A stretch of DNA of 64,000 nt, from assembly GCA_037447655.1 (NCBI GenBank), contig JBBHKE010001718.1, positions 1 to 64,000 of the forward strand, read 5' to 3'. Under the pieces are notes generated by a model that worked only from the letters and a program-made list of their open reading frames with translations, was not told where the DNA came from and ran no database searches. The position numbers and the translations under genes were made by a program. This document shows, piece by piece, positions 24,418 to 36,176 of the stretch; the first letter of the stretch is position 1; every line of letters begins with the position of its first letter. This DNA is from Zygnema cylindricum. Its lineage: Eukaryota > Streptophyta > Zygnematophyceae > Zygnematales > Zygnemataceae.

Positions 24418-25300
24418 AAAAGTACGTAAATGTACTAGAAATGTAACGCAATTGTACTAAAATATACGGGAATGTACGTAAATTTACCCTACAATACCTA
24501 AAATAGATAACCCTACAAAGTACGAAAAATTACGGACATTGTACGTACATTTGTGAGGCTGAAATATACTAAATGTACTGATATGTACCCTAAATGCCTA
24601 AAAATCCTTAAAAAAGTACGATCATATACGGACACTATACGTATATGTACAAATTGTACGGGTGCAAAGTAGGGTACGCATATTACAATTTTTTCAACAT
24701 CGCTAAATGCAAATTGTACGTAGTATTCGCGTGTTTGTTTTGTTCGTATTATGCGAATTGCACATCTATGCTTGAACAAGTTGAGCCGCAAGTCACATGA
24801 GAACACGTAACCTTATAACATGAAAATAAAGGGTAAATTACAGTTATATTGTTGTTTGAAAAAAGTTGCACCGCAAGCGATTTTTATTTTTTGTATGTGA
24901 AACGAAGAGCATATGTGGAGAGCTTAATAAACATTGTCAATTATTATGAAACAACTATTTTGTGAGGAGAAATTATCTACATTTAAATAACTCTCCTCGC
25001 GGATATATGTAAGTTTTTACGTTGAAATGCGTACTCACCAATGTAGATTAACTCCCTGCGCGAAATTTCGTACGCCCATGATGTACAGTACCATTGATTA
25101 ACTCTTTCCCAAAATGTACTTCCATTTCAAAATATCTATGTTTTCAAACGTACAAAAACATGACGTCAACAAACAATACTAACGACATTGCGTACGCTGG
25201 AATGTACATGAACATTTATACACATACCCTCAAACGTAGAGTATTTTAATTGAGTGTATATAGTACATGTTTTATTTTCAAACTACACTATGAATTGCTA
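24418..25300. other. Gene-free DNA rich in GTAC
   Basis: It continues the sequence interrupted at 15293. TGTAC, GTACG and TATACG motifs are frequent up to about 25210. No supported coding region or RNA gene. Confidence 0.5.
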
Positions 25301-26144
25301 ATAGTGTTACCAAATAATTAATGTAAAGAAACAAATAGTGTTATTAACTCTATTTTGGATTGAAGGGCCAAACACCAACAAAACAATAACGCTTTCCTCA
25401 CTACGCGACGGCACCTACTCCCCGTCACCATGCACCTCCAGATCTCGCCTGCGGCCGCTGCCAACCGTGCGGCCGCTGCCAACCGTACGCCCACGGGCGA
25501 AATCATAGGTGCGGCCCCCTTCCGTAATCCTTAAAATCCTTTCCCCCTTCTATTCAACGCCAGACACCCCATTTCCCCTCACTAAAATTACACACACCTC
25601 AAACCCTACCGCCAGGATCACTCACACACACGCACACACACAGGGAACCGCAAAAAAAAAAAGAAAAAAAACTCGATATTTCCCTTCTCTCCCCGCTTCA
25701 TCACCAACAACTTATCCCTCTCCCCCGAGCAGCAATTCCTCCCCATTTCTTCCCCAAAGCAGACGCTTTCTACATCCCATTCCTCTCCACCCCCCTCTTT
25801 TTTTTGACATTGCTTCTCTCCTCCTCTCCCCTCCAACCAAAAACTAATACTCACCCTTCCTCCCACCTCTCCCACCAGCCCCCCACCCCCTCCCTGTTTT
25901 CCTTTCTACTATCAACTTCTTTACCCTCTCCCCCTTTCTTCCCCATTGGCCTATTACCCCCCCCCCATACCACTATTTCGATCATCTTCCGACACGTCAA
26001 CCCTCCCCCCACCCTCCACCCCAATCTTCCTTCGGAATCAACTTCTTTATCCTCTCCCCCTTTCTTCCCCATTGGCCTTTTCCCCCCCATACCACTATTT
26101 CGATCATCTTCCCTTTCGCACGCCCCCCTTTTTTGGTCCCTTCT
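25301..26144 (+). other. Pyrimidine-rich 5' region of the non-LTR retroelement
   Basis: A duplicated 18-bp GC-rich unit (TGCGGCCGCTGCCAACCG) lies at about 25450-25490. C/T-rich DNA follows without a supported gene. It is interrupted at 26144 by Copia F and resumes at 32592 with the same composition, leading to the zinc-finger/RT frame. I infer it is the 5' leader of that element; the true 5' end is not defined. Confidence 0.45.
25911..26111 (+). repeat. Tandem duplication in the pyrimidine-rich leader
   Basis: A block beginning ATCAACTTCTTTA and ending CGATCATCTTCC occurs at 25911-25990 and again, slightly changed, at 26037-26111 (period about 126 bp). Confidence 0.75.
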
Positions 26145-27192
26145 TGAAACTCTGAGACCTCCATAAGTCCTCAGAGTGGACAGCTTCCAAGAAGCCTCTA
26201 GGATAATCCTGACCCCTTTGTGTTTAAGCAAAAATAACTGCCACCCTGGCAGACAAAAACTTTGACCACCTTCACCCCTGTGAAGACAAGACTCCCCTGA
26301 GTCGATAGCAAAAAGAATCTCCGAATTTGCTCCCCTGAGCAGTAAGTTATGGAGGGTCAAAGTTGACCTTTTGTACAGAAGCTCTCTGGGAGAGAGGGTC
26401 CTATCTCCTAATTTTTCTAAGTCCTATCTTTCTCACAGACTCTATCTACTGATGTACGGAACCAATCAGAATTGAGTTCCGTACGCAAAAGTACAGCTGC
26501 CGGTGTACTTTAGGTACGGACATTGTACGACAAGGCCTAAATGTCGACACATGTCATATCCGGATTTGATGCCATAATCTCCGGGGATTCCACGATCCAA
26601 CGAAATTTCGCCACGCGTCATCCGATGTGGCGTTGGCCACAAACCGCCGAAAACTTTCTCCGCGATCTCGGCGCTAATTTCGGCTGTCCGATTAGAATCT
26701 AATTTAATCGTAGCCGTAATAAATACATGTGCGGTATTTGTTTCATTTACGAAACAAATGCGCGGTATTGATTTATAGTCCGTACAGTAATCCGTACTCT
26801 ATATTTTACCGGATCTATGTATCCCGTGATCTATTATAGTTAAATGAATAATCGTACGTATACCTATTTAAATAACTATCAAACTATATTCTACGTATCA
26901 TGACTCTTAGACTTAACGGCTAAGGCTACCGGCTATTTTCTATCTGCCGGCCGGTAGGTACTAAGATCGATTCCTGCCGCCGGCACATACCTTTTAAATA
27001 AATAAACCCGAACTAATATAAATTTCCCGTAAACCTCAGGATAGCCTAGGTAGCCATGGCTCTAGCTTCCTCTCGAATTTCTCAGTGACTGCGACAAATT
27101 TGAGAGTTGGAGAGAGAAGTTAGAGGTAGACTGCCTTGGCTTCTTTCTTTCTATTCAGACCTAGAAAATACTTAAAAACATTAATTTCTACA
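26145..27192 (-). repeat. 3' LTR of Copia F
   Basis: TG...CA. It carries the imperfect palindrome with CCGTAC, AAAGTACA, TGTACTTT and GTACGG at about 26480-26520. The end TTCTACA is next to the minus-strand purine tract AATAAGGCGAG. Confidence 0.9.
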
Positions 27193-30100
27193 CTCGCCTT
27201 ATTTTCTAGTCAATCTTTAATTTCAGACCACACTTCTCCCTGCAGAAAATTAGCTTAGGGGAAGGCACAGGTTTGGTCATCATATCTGCTACCATCTCAC
27301 TATCTGGTCGGTACTCTAAACTGATTACTTTATTTTCTACTTTCTCTCTAACTAAGCTTAGTCTAATGTCCATGTGTTTAGCTTTAAAATGATGTTTAGG
27401 ATTGGCAGAAATAGCGATTGCTGCTTGATTATCACAAAATATTTTCTTCACACCACTCTTAAGATGACCAAGTTCACCAAGTAAAGACTTGACCCACATC
27501 AATTCTTTTACAGCAGAGCAAGAGGCCATATACTCAGCCTCCATGGTGGACTGAGCAATGACCTTTTGCAGTTTGCTACTCCAACAGTAAGCCCCATCAC
27601 CCACATATAATACATATCTAGAAGTGCATCTCCTCATCGGAGCATCGCCATAACTAGCATCACTCAAAGTAGTGATGTCAGTATTCTCCCTACCCAAATG
27701 CAACCATAGATCCCTAGTTCCTATCAAGTATCTAAGAACTCTCTTAGTTGCCTCCCAATCCTTCTTAGTGGGAGCATTTAAACTTCTACTCAGCACTCCT
27801 ACAGCTGCAGCTAAATCCGGCCGGGTACAATTCATAAGATAGATTAGACTTCCCACTACTTGCCTGTAAGGAATAGTCTGCATGAACTTCTGTTCTTCAG
27901 GAGATAATTCCTCGTCTAAGACTATGTCTCCTCCTTCCTCACTCCCCTCACTTCCCTTCTTCAACTCCATTGGAGTTGTACAACTATTATCTTTATCCAT
28001 TTGAAATTTTTCAAGCATGTTCCCTATTGCTTCCTTTTGAGTCAATCTTATAATTTTTCTTTTTCGGTCTCTCTCTACTTGAATTCCCAAAATATATTTT
28101 GCTTCCCCCATATCCTTCATTTCAAATCTCCCCTGAAGATCGGTTTTTAGTTTATTAATTTTTTCCATTGATTTACTTAAAACAAGCAAATCATCAACAT
28201 AAATTTCAATAAATATAAAACCTTCCTCATCTTCGAAAACATAGATTGAGTGATCTGAGCTGATCCGAATATATCCTAAACCGGTAAGAAACTCATCAGG
28301 CTTCTTATTCCACTTCGAGGCGCCTGTTTCAAACCATAAAGAGATTTAATCAGCCGGCATACCTTACTCTCCTCTCCTTCTTCCACAAACCCTTCGGGTT
28401 GTCGCATGAAGATCTCCTCTTCCAATTCTCCATGCAAAAAGGTTGTTTTGATGTCCATCTGGTGCACTTCCATGTCTTCCGCCGCTGCTAAACTGAGAAG
28501 TATGCGGACGGAGGGAAATCTGACCACCGGGGCAAAGGTTTCCTCGTAGTCAATTCCTTCCTTTTGTGTAAATCCCTTTGCCACTAATCTGGCCTTGTAG
28601 CGCTCGATTGTGTTATCTGGGTTCAGTTTTAGTTTGAAAACCCACTTACAACCGATTGGTTTTCGGTTAGGTGGACAATCCACCAGCTCCCAAGTATCGG
28701 CTGCCATAATTGAGGCCATCTCTTCATTAATGGCTGTCTTCCACCGATTTCTTTCTGGACAATTCATCGCCTCTCCATAAGTTTGAGGTTCATCTTGATG
28801 AGATAGTTTAGTTACCTTGTTATTAACCTATTTTTCTTGCAGTCTTTTGCTACTTCTCCTCCCCCCTTCAAAATCTGAGGCCAGAATAGATGGTTTTCGT
28901 GGATTCTTTCGAACAAACTCGGCTTCTCCCCTATCCCTTGATTCCGAATCAATTTCCACCACGTCTTCCGCTTCGAGTAGAGTTGTCACTGGAGTTTCCA
29001 CAGCCGAGTCCTTTTCAGTCTGATTTGTTCCTGCAAGAATGTCATCTTCTCTAAAACCTGGATAGTTAGGAAGCTCAAAGTCATCAGAATTTTCTGACTC
29101 AAATCTGATTTTTACTGACTTCGTATATTTGAAGGGATCTACAGACTTTCCTTCATCCATAACTACTAGATGCTTTACTAAGATTATATCTTCCCTTTTT
29201 AGATCATAAACTCTATATCCTTTAACATCTTCATCATATCCTAATAAGTATCCCGGTTTTCCTTTAAGATCTAGCTTCCAATTGGACCGATCAGTATCTA
29301 GACTGAACACTTGACTGCCGAAAACCTTTAAATTAGATAAGTCTGGTTTCCGGCCTGTCCATCTCTCATAAGGTGTTTGATCTTTTATAACTGAAGTAAG
29401 AACTCTATTTTTGAGGTAATTAGCACAGTTCATTGCTTCTGCCCAAAACCTTTTTCCTATCTTCTTATTCGACAACATACTTCTTGCATTATCACTTAGT
29501 GTTCTATTTAACCTTTCAGCTACCCCATTCTGTTCCGGATTTTCTGGAACTGTCTTTTGGTGTTGAACCCCATCTTCCCTCAAAAAATCCTCAAACTGGT
29601 TAAAAGTATACTCTCCCCCATTGTCACTCCTTATTCTCTTGATTGGAGTTTCATGGAGTTTTTCGCTCCATGCTTTATATTGTCTAAAACAAGCCTCAGC
29701 TTCTGACTTGTTTTTCAAAAAATACACCCGGGAATACCGAGACCAATCATCAGTTATAGTCATCATAAATCTCTTCCCCCTCGGTGAGGGCACTCTAGCC
29801 GGTCCCCATATATCTGTGTGTACTAGATCTAGAAGTTTTTCTCCCTTGTAGGTGGCTGTTTTAGGAAAGGGTAATTTGTGTGCTTTACCTTGAGCATACC
29901 CACTACAATCATTTATATCATCACTCTCACTGAACTGAATCCCTTCCACCACTCCGATCTTTTTTATCTCTCTTAACTTATCTAGATTCACATGCCCAAG
30001 CCTCTTATGCCACATCATAATATCATGAACACCAGCATAATAAATTTTCTTCGTTTCATTACTTAAGATCAGCCTAAACATCCCATGGCTACCTTTCTCA

Positions 30101-31528
30101 CCAATGAAATAGACATCCTCCTCAAAACTAGCAGTAAAGACTCCTTCCGTAGTGCTACTAAAAAAACCCTTATCATCTAATATAGATGTAGAGATAAGGT
30201 TTTTGTTCAGCTCCAGAATAAACAATACATCGGAGAATGTTAATATGGATGTCTTTCCTTCTACTAACACTTTCAAATCTACCGATCCTACAAGAGTAGT
30301 GGTGACTATCCTCCCATCCCCGTACTCTATCTCTACGGTGGGAATCTTTCTTGTCTTAGTGAACAGGTGCCTATCCTTACACATGTGCATTGAGGCACCT
30401 GAATCTATAATCCAGCCTGCTTCACCTTTCAATCCACCGTAAGCACATTTCTGCCTTCGTGGAATTTCAACCTCAGTTTTCGCCTCCAACTCCTCATCCA
30501 AAAGGAGCTCATCGTCCTCGTCCTCGGATTCCGCCTCAAGTACCTGTGTGACAAGGGCCTTTTTCTTTCCTCTCGGGGTACCACCGGTTTGCCCCTCCTT
30601 TAACCGAAGCTCGGTTAGCTTAGTGCACTCTGCCATATAGTGCCCCGGTTTCTTACAAAAATGACATAAACCTTTGGGAGCCCTTGTTTCGAACTCGTCA
30701 ACCTGTTTTTTCTGCTCCCTACCCCCATAGTTTCCGACTGGTTTCCGGGAATCCTTGTTCCTCCAATCGGTCGCTGTTGCCAAGGCTTGGCCACTCTTTA
30801 CTCCCCTTCGGATCTCAATCGTATTCTCTCGAACGAGAATCATCCCTACCACTCAGTTCCATATCCACCTTGAGTCCGGCAAGTCCTGCACACGGTTGAC
30901 TATGTTCTCGAACTCATCAGGTAACTTCATTAGTAAACAGTTTACCTTTTCTTTTTCACTAAAAACTTTTCCCGCACTCTCTAGCTCCATGAAGAGTGTA
31001 GCAAGCTCATTGCAAAAATCCAACATATTTCCCCCTTTGTATACATACTCCTTAACTTTCTGATCAGCCTACTGTTGTTGCTGAATCGTACCACTTCGGT
31101 ACATCTCTATGAGAGCCATCCAAAGATCGGATGCCCTCTTTACCTGGAAATGAGGACATGCAAGTCCTTGAGTGAGATGGCGTAGGATGAAGTGCTTTGC
31201 CGCCATATTTTTGAAGTCCCAGGTTTCAATATCATTCTCCTCGTTCCTCGGAATAGGTGACATGAATGCTAAACCAGTTGCTATTGGTGTGGTCGCCTCC
31301 TTCTCCCTTCCTTTGTCCACCACCTCTCCTTCCTTTGTTTCCTCTGTTGAAGGTGGATCCTCTTTCCTGGTGAATCTGCTTCGTTTAAACCCTAGAGGAA
31401 TTCCAAGACTTGATGGGCGCCCCTACCGTCCACTCACTATCCCCGAAAACCTTTATTCGCATAGAGCTCCTATCATCATACTTTCCCAGTATATGAAGCC
31501 GGTTCCATTAAAGATTGGTACCCTAGAG
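27193..31528 (-). pseudogene. Copia F gag-pol, defective
   Basis: On the minus strand from 31541 down: gag with stops near 31460, 31425 and 31070 (part in 31069-31323), a stop near 30853, then a long open stretch 28828-30852 holding zinc knuckle CHFCKKPGHYMAEC, protease WIIDSGASM, integrase HHCC (WHKRLGH; CSGY in place of CSGC), catalytic HTDIWGP, SDNGGEY and PEQNGVAERLNRTL. A nonsense codon at about 28828 (where D has a Gln codon) precedes RT (28276-28767). A one-base deletion relative to D near 28313 shifts the frame. RT then continues with YVDDLL near 28195, and the RT tail with RNase H fills 27206-28189 (SDASYGD, EAEYMAS, CDNQAAIAI). It is the best preserved Copia body in the window but cannot yield a full polyprotein. 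Confidence 0.92.
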
Positions 31529-31543
31529 GGTGGGCCCATAACC
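31529..31543 (-). promoter_or_regulatory. Primer binding site of Copia F (half tRNA-iMet type)
   Basis: GGTGGGCCCATAACC on the plus strand directly abuts the LTR. On the element strand the site contains ATGGGCCCACC, the first codons of gag. Confidence 0.85.
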
Positions 31544-32591
31544 TGAAACTCTGAGACCCCCATAAGTCCTCAGAGTGGACAGCTTCCAAGAAGCCTCTAG
31601 GATAATCCTGACCCCTTTGTGTTTAAGCAAAAATAACTGCCACCCTGGCAGACAAAAACTCTGGCCACCTTCACCCTTGTGAAGACAAGACTCCCCTGAG
31701 TCGATAGCAAAAAGAATCTCTGAATTTGCTCCCCTGAGCAGTAAGTTATGGAGGGTCAAAGTTGACCTTTTGTACAGAAGCTCTCTGGGAGAGAGGGTCC
31801 TATCTCCTAATTTTCTAAGTCCTATCCCTCTCACAGACTCTATCTACTGATGTACGGAACCAATCAGAATTGAGTTCCGTACGCAAAAGTACAGCTGCCG
31901 GTGTACTTTAGGTACGGACATTGTACGACAAGGCCTAAATGTCGACACATGTCATATCCGGATTTGATGCCATAATCTCCGGGGATTCCACGATCCAACG
32001 AAATTTCGCCACGCGTCATCCGATGTGGCGTTGGCCACAAACCGCCGAAAACTTTCTCCGCGATCTCGGCGCTAATTTCGGCCGTCCGATTAGAATCTAA
32101 TTTAATCGTAGCCGTAATAAATACATGTGCGGTATTTGTTTCATTTACGAAACAAATGCGCGGTATTGATTTATAGTCCGTACAGTAATCCGTACTTTAT
32201 ATTTTACCGGATCTATGTATCTCGTGATCTATTATAGTTAAATGAATAATCGTACGTATACCTATTTAAATAACTATCAAACTATATTCTACGTATCATG
32301 ACTCTTAGACTTAACGGCTAAGGCTACCGGCTATTTCCTGTCTACCTGCCGGTAGGTACTAGGATCGATTCCTGCCGCCGGCACATACCTTTTAAATAAA
32401 TAATCCCTTGACTAATATAAATTTCCCGTAAACCTCAGGATAGCCTAGGTAGCCATGGCTCTAGCTTCCTCTCCAATTTCTCAGTGACTGCGACAAGTTT
32501 GAGAGTTGGAGAGAGAAGTTAGAGGTAGATTGCCTTGGCTTCTTTCTTTCTATTCAGACCTAGAAAATACTTAAAAACATTAATTTCTACA
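31544..32591 (-). repeat. 5' LTR of Copia F
   Basis: Near-identical partner of 26145-27192. It is followed by the target copy cttct. Confidence 0.9.
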
Positions 32592-32760
32592 CTTCTTCCA
32601 TATCCCCCCTTTTTCTCTTCGTTGCATCCTTTCTCCCACCCTACCCATGGTTCCGTCCCACTACCATCTCCACCATCTATTTCCCATGGTCTATTTTCCT
32701 CCTTCCCATTTCCCCCTTCCTCTCCCTCTATCACTTCCCATGCTTCTCCCTCTCATTTAA

Positions 32761-35700
32761 TGACCATGTCCGGCCGTGCATACTCGCCCCTTCTCCCTCG
32801 TTCACCTCCTCCACCTAAACCTCGCACACAAGCCTCAACACAGATATAATGTAGTGGGTGTCATAACCATTTCGCGACCGGTGCCGGTATTGCCCGACAT
32901 ACAAAGAGTTGTCAACAATTTTTGGCCAAGAGAGGCCCTTCCTCTAGTACCCTTTCTTCCACTACACTCCCGTCCGGACCTACGAGCGAAGATCGGGCAT
33001 TTCTACGCAATTTAGACTTGCTCGGAGCTTATGATTTGGGGGCCCCCCGTCCGCGATTATATACGCGGATTCCCATGGCTGTGCGGGTTATCATACAAGA
33101 CGCACTCCTCCTTCCTTTGTCCCGCATTTATTTGGATCCCGCGGATGTTACACCTTGGCACCTCCTTTTCATTTTTTCACTTTATATTCTACCTGGCCGT
33201 GGTGGTGGTAGCGCGGCCCGAGAATCTATGGCCCGATGTCGACGTTTCCTTCAAGGTGATTGGCAGGCCCTTCATTCCGAGCACGAGGATCGAGTTGCGA
33301 GCGCTTCCTTCACACCACGTCGTACATCTTGGACTTCGGATGTGCCATCTTCCTATCGTGGTGCGGTTCATTTGTGTCCAGTTATTGAGCTCTCTCGAGC
33401 GTTTCGGGCCCTCCAGCCATTTAAGCTTGCTCCTTGGTCTGCTACGAGTGTTGAGATTCTCCGAGCTCTTCATCCATCAGCTTCTACCCCTCAGTCCTCC
33501 TCTACTCACACCTTCGAGCCGACAAAGTGTTTTATCTTGGATCGAGACTCTTTTATTAAAGCCCTTACGACTTCTCCACATCTTTCAGCGGGGGATCCTT
33601 CGCGCACTGTTTATAAGCTATTTCGCGACGTTTTGTCTCCGAAATCATTTCGCAACATTTTGCCTCCGGAATCTGGTGCTCGGGATTTTGATATGTTTTT
33701 CTGAGTTTTTTCCCTTATTGCAACTGGCACTGTCCCTTCTCCTATTTGTGATCTCCTCACGGCCTCCTGCCTCGTAGCTGTCACCAAATCCAATGGGGGA
33801 ATCCGTCCTATTGCAGTGGGCGAGGTATTGTACTGATTGGTGGCCCGTGCCATCTGCATCCTGCTCCAGCCCACTTTCCATGATTATTTCTCTCCTCATC
33901 AGTTCGAAGTGGGAACTCGGGGGGGTTGTGAGGCCGTGGTCCACGGGATCTAGGCTTTGTTAAATGCCCATCCGGATTGGTTAGTCCTCCAGGTGGATGT
34001 TTCCAATGCCTTTAAAACAGTGGATCAAAATGCCATTTTTCGGAGCTTATGGCTGCACCTTCCACGATTGTCCGAATATTTCCTTTTGTGAGAGCTTTTT
34101 TTTCTCTGAGCAGTAGCCTCTTTTTCTCCACTTATGATGATTTGGTCCCACTTTCCTCTACGATTAGCACTCGTCAGAGTGATCCTCTTGGGGGGCCATT
34201 GTTTGCCCTAGCCCATTACCGCGCCCTTTGAGCTTCCCCAGCTCCTTACCCTTCTTGCCTCTTCCCTTCAGTTGCAGATGACACACACATTATTGGTCAT
34301 TCGGACGAAGTTATATCGGCCTATAGCGTTTTCAAGGCTCGCTTAGCATAACTCAATCTTTTGGTCCAACCCTCTAAGTGTGTTGTTTGGTCCCCACGTC
34401 CTATTCCTCCTCTTTTCACTCCCCCTCTTGGTTTTCAGACTTCTCTTTCCGGAGGCATTTGTGTGTTGGGTTGCCCGCTTAGTTCTGATCCATACGTCAC
34501 GACATTCTTTGATTTCGCTCTTCAGGCAGATTTATCCCACGTGGACGACCTTTCTCACCTTTCAGAACCCCCGGTGGCCTTTCCTCTTCTGACACGGTGT
34601 GTCCCTCACCGGCCCTCCTACCTTACTTGAACTTCCCCTCCTACCCCATCTTTTGTGTCCTCACTTTCCGCATTCGATGATCGCCTTATAAATGTCCTCC
34701 ACACTTTGTTGGGCCGTGGAGCTTTTGATCGCGAGTTTAGGCCTGCGGCACGCATCTGTCGCATCCTTTCTTCCTGTCTTGGCTGGCGAATTGGGTTTAC
34801 TCTCGACAACGCGTTTTGCTCCAGCCGTCTATTTGGGGATTTGGTGCCTTGTTGCTTCCACTCTTGTCTCTCGTTTTCTGGCCGGGGACACTCCTATTCT
34901 TGCGGTCGTGGTTCCCCCTGTTTCGGATGGTGAGCTCGCCTTCTAGCGGTCTCTCTTGGATGCATCATGTTCTCTTAATCCGGTTGCTATCGATGACATG
35001 CCGGATTTTTCCACTCTCGTTACGACATCAGTTGCGCGTGTTTAGGAATCCATTTCTGATTGGGTGCGTGTTCAGGAATCCATTCCTGATTGGGTTGTGG
35101 TCGCTATTAAATCAAAGCTTCTTCAGGCGCTTCTTTCCAATTCTTCGCGTGCACGTTTTATGTCTTGTGGCGGACCTGGCTCTGGAGCTTGGCTATTGGC
35201 TGTCCATATCTTATCCACTCTTCGTTTCACCTCGGCTCAATTTACCATGGCTCTTAGGTTCCGGCTTGGCCTCCCTCACCCACCTTTGCTTCGCTCACTT
35301 GTTTGCTCCTGCGGCCACGTTCTCGAGCCCGACGGGGTCCATTTGCTTCGTTGCTCCCACGGGGGCGAGTTGATTTAGGCGCACGACACGATTCGAGACA
35401 CCATCGCTACTATCGCTTCTGAGGGGGGATTTTCTGGTGTCTGGAGGTCTCTCACATTCTTCCTTCGCGTCGGATTGACCTTGTATTACTTGATGGTGCG
35501 CGTTGTACATTTGGTGACATTGTTTTGGCGAACCCACCTCAACTACGGTTACCAACCAAGCGGCTCGGCATGTGGGAGTGGCTTCCCGTGACGCGGCTAA
35601 AATGAAGGAGCGTGATTATGCCCATCACGACCCTATGGATGGCTTCATTCCGATGGTAGTCGATATATTTGGATGTTTGGGTGTGGCTTTGGACGAGTTT

Positions 35701-35925
35701 TTCCGTACTTGTCGTCGGCGCTCGCTCGAGAGGCGAGGACCTGGGAGCCCTCCAGTTTCAGTCCTTACTTCTTTTTATCGTCAACATTTTTCCGTGGCCC
35801 TACAACGGGTGTTGGCTTCTATATTATTTCGATCGTATATTGCCGTTATGGATCGACGGCGTGCTACGGAACTTCCTCCTCGTGCTCCTCCGAAATTTGG
35901 GGACTTACTTGGTTGCTTTCTGTAG
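32761..35925 (+). pseudogene. Reverse transcriptase polyprotein of a non-LTR element (R2-like layout)
   Basis: An ATG at about 32761 opens a Pro-rich frame that meets a TAA at 32847, immediately before a C2HC finger (CSGC, then H and C: about 32850-32910). The frame continues to 33704. RT follows with GGIRPIAVGEV at about 33794, DVSNAF at 33995, and the catalytic ADDTH near 34275-34290, then WSP and LGCPL. Near 35310 is a CSC...H...C knuckle, followed by RRIDLVLLDG at about 35465-35495 and a last open stretch 35572-35925 (DGFIPMVVDIFGC, SFYRQ). Finger, RT, knuckle, then a D...D...K-type tail is the order seen in R2-type elements with a restriction-like endonuclease. I saw no apurinic endonuclease domain. 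Several stops and at least two frame changes make it inactive. The assignment to a clade is an inference. Confidence 0.65.
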
Positions 35926-36139
35926 ATTTTTAGTTCTGTTGCAAGGTTTTTTTGCTACGTGTTAGTTTTTTCTTTTGATGTTTTGTTTGTTGGGTATTGT
36001 TTTTTTGGGTGTTTTCGACTTCCCTACCATCCTTTCGTATTTTTCGTCGTTTTTGCCTTGATTTTCCCTTTTGTATATTCCCTCGTTATGTGGTTTTTCA
36101 GTTTTAGCAATGTTACTTTCTTTTGTTCCTACAGACTCA

Positions 36140-36153
36140 GATGGTTTACCATC
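36140..36153 (+). other. 3'-terminal hairpin of the non-LTR element
   Basis: GATGGTTTACCATC is a 6-bp perfect stem with a TT loop. The surrounding CTCAG-hairpin-GYGCTT sequence recurs inverted near 59571-59592. Confidence 0.6.
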
Positions 36154-36176
36154 GTGCTTTTTAATAAAGTCGGCCA

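Larger units (their letters stand above)
26145..32591 (-). mobile_element. Copia F, full-length young insertion (6.4 kb)
   Basis: Two 1048-bp LTRs (26145-27192 and 31544-32591) differ by roughly 2% by eye. A perfect target duplication cttct flanks the element (26140-26144 and 32592-32596). Primer site, gag, zinc knuckle, protease, integrase, RT, RNase H and purine tract are all present in copia order. The coding region nevertheless holds stops and a frameshift. Confidence 0.92.
32592..36176 (+). mobile_element. Non-LTR retroelement with zinc finger, RT and nuclease-like tail, decayed
   Basis: This plus-strand element resumes after Copia F. Its coding part is described in the next entry. The 3' non-coding part (35926-36176) is T-rich and ends with a short hairpin and GCTTTTTAATAAAG. 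The 5' part lies at about 25.3-26.14 kb. No target duplication was identified. Confidence 0.6.

Noticed and set aside
34816-35373. Membrane-protein-like Leu/Phe-rich frame
   Set aside because: It is an alternative frame over the decayed non-LTR element's RT-to-knuckle segment.
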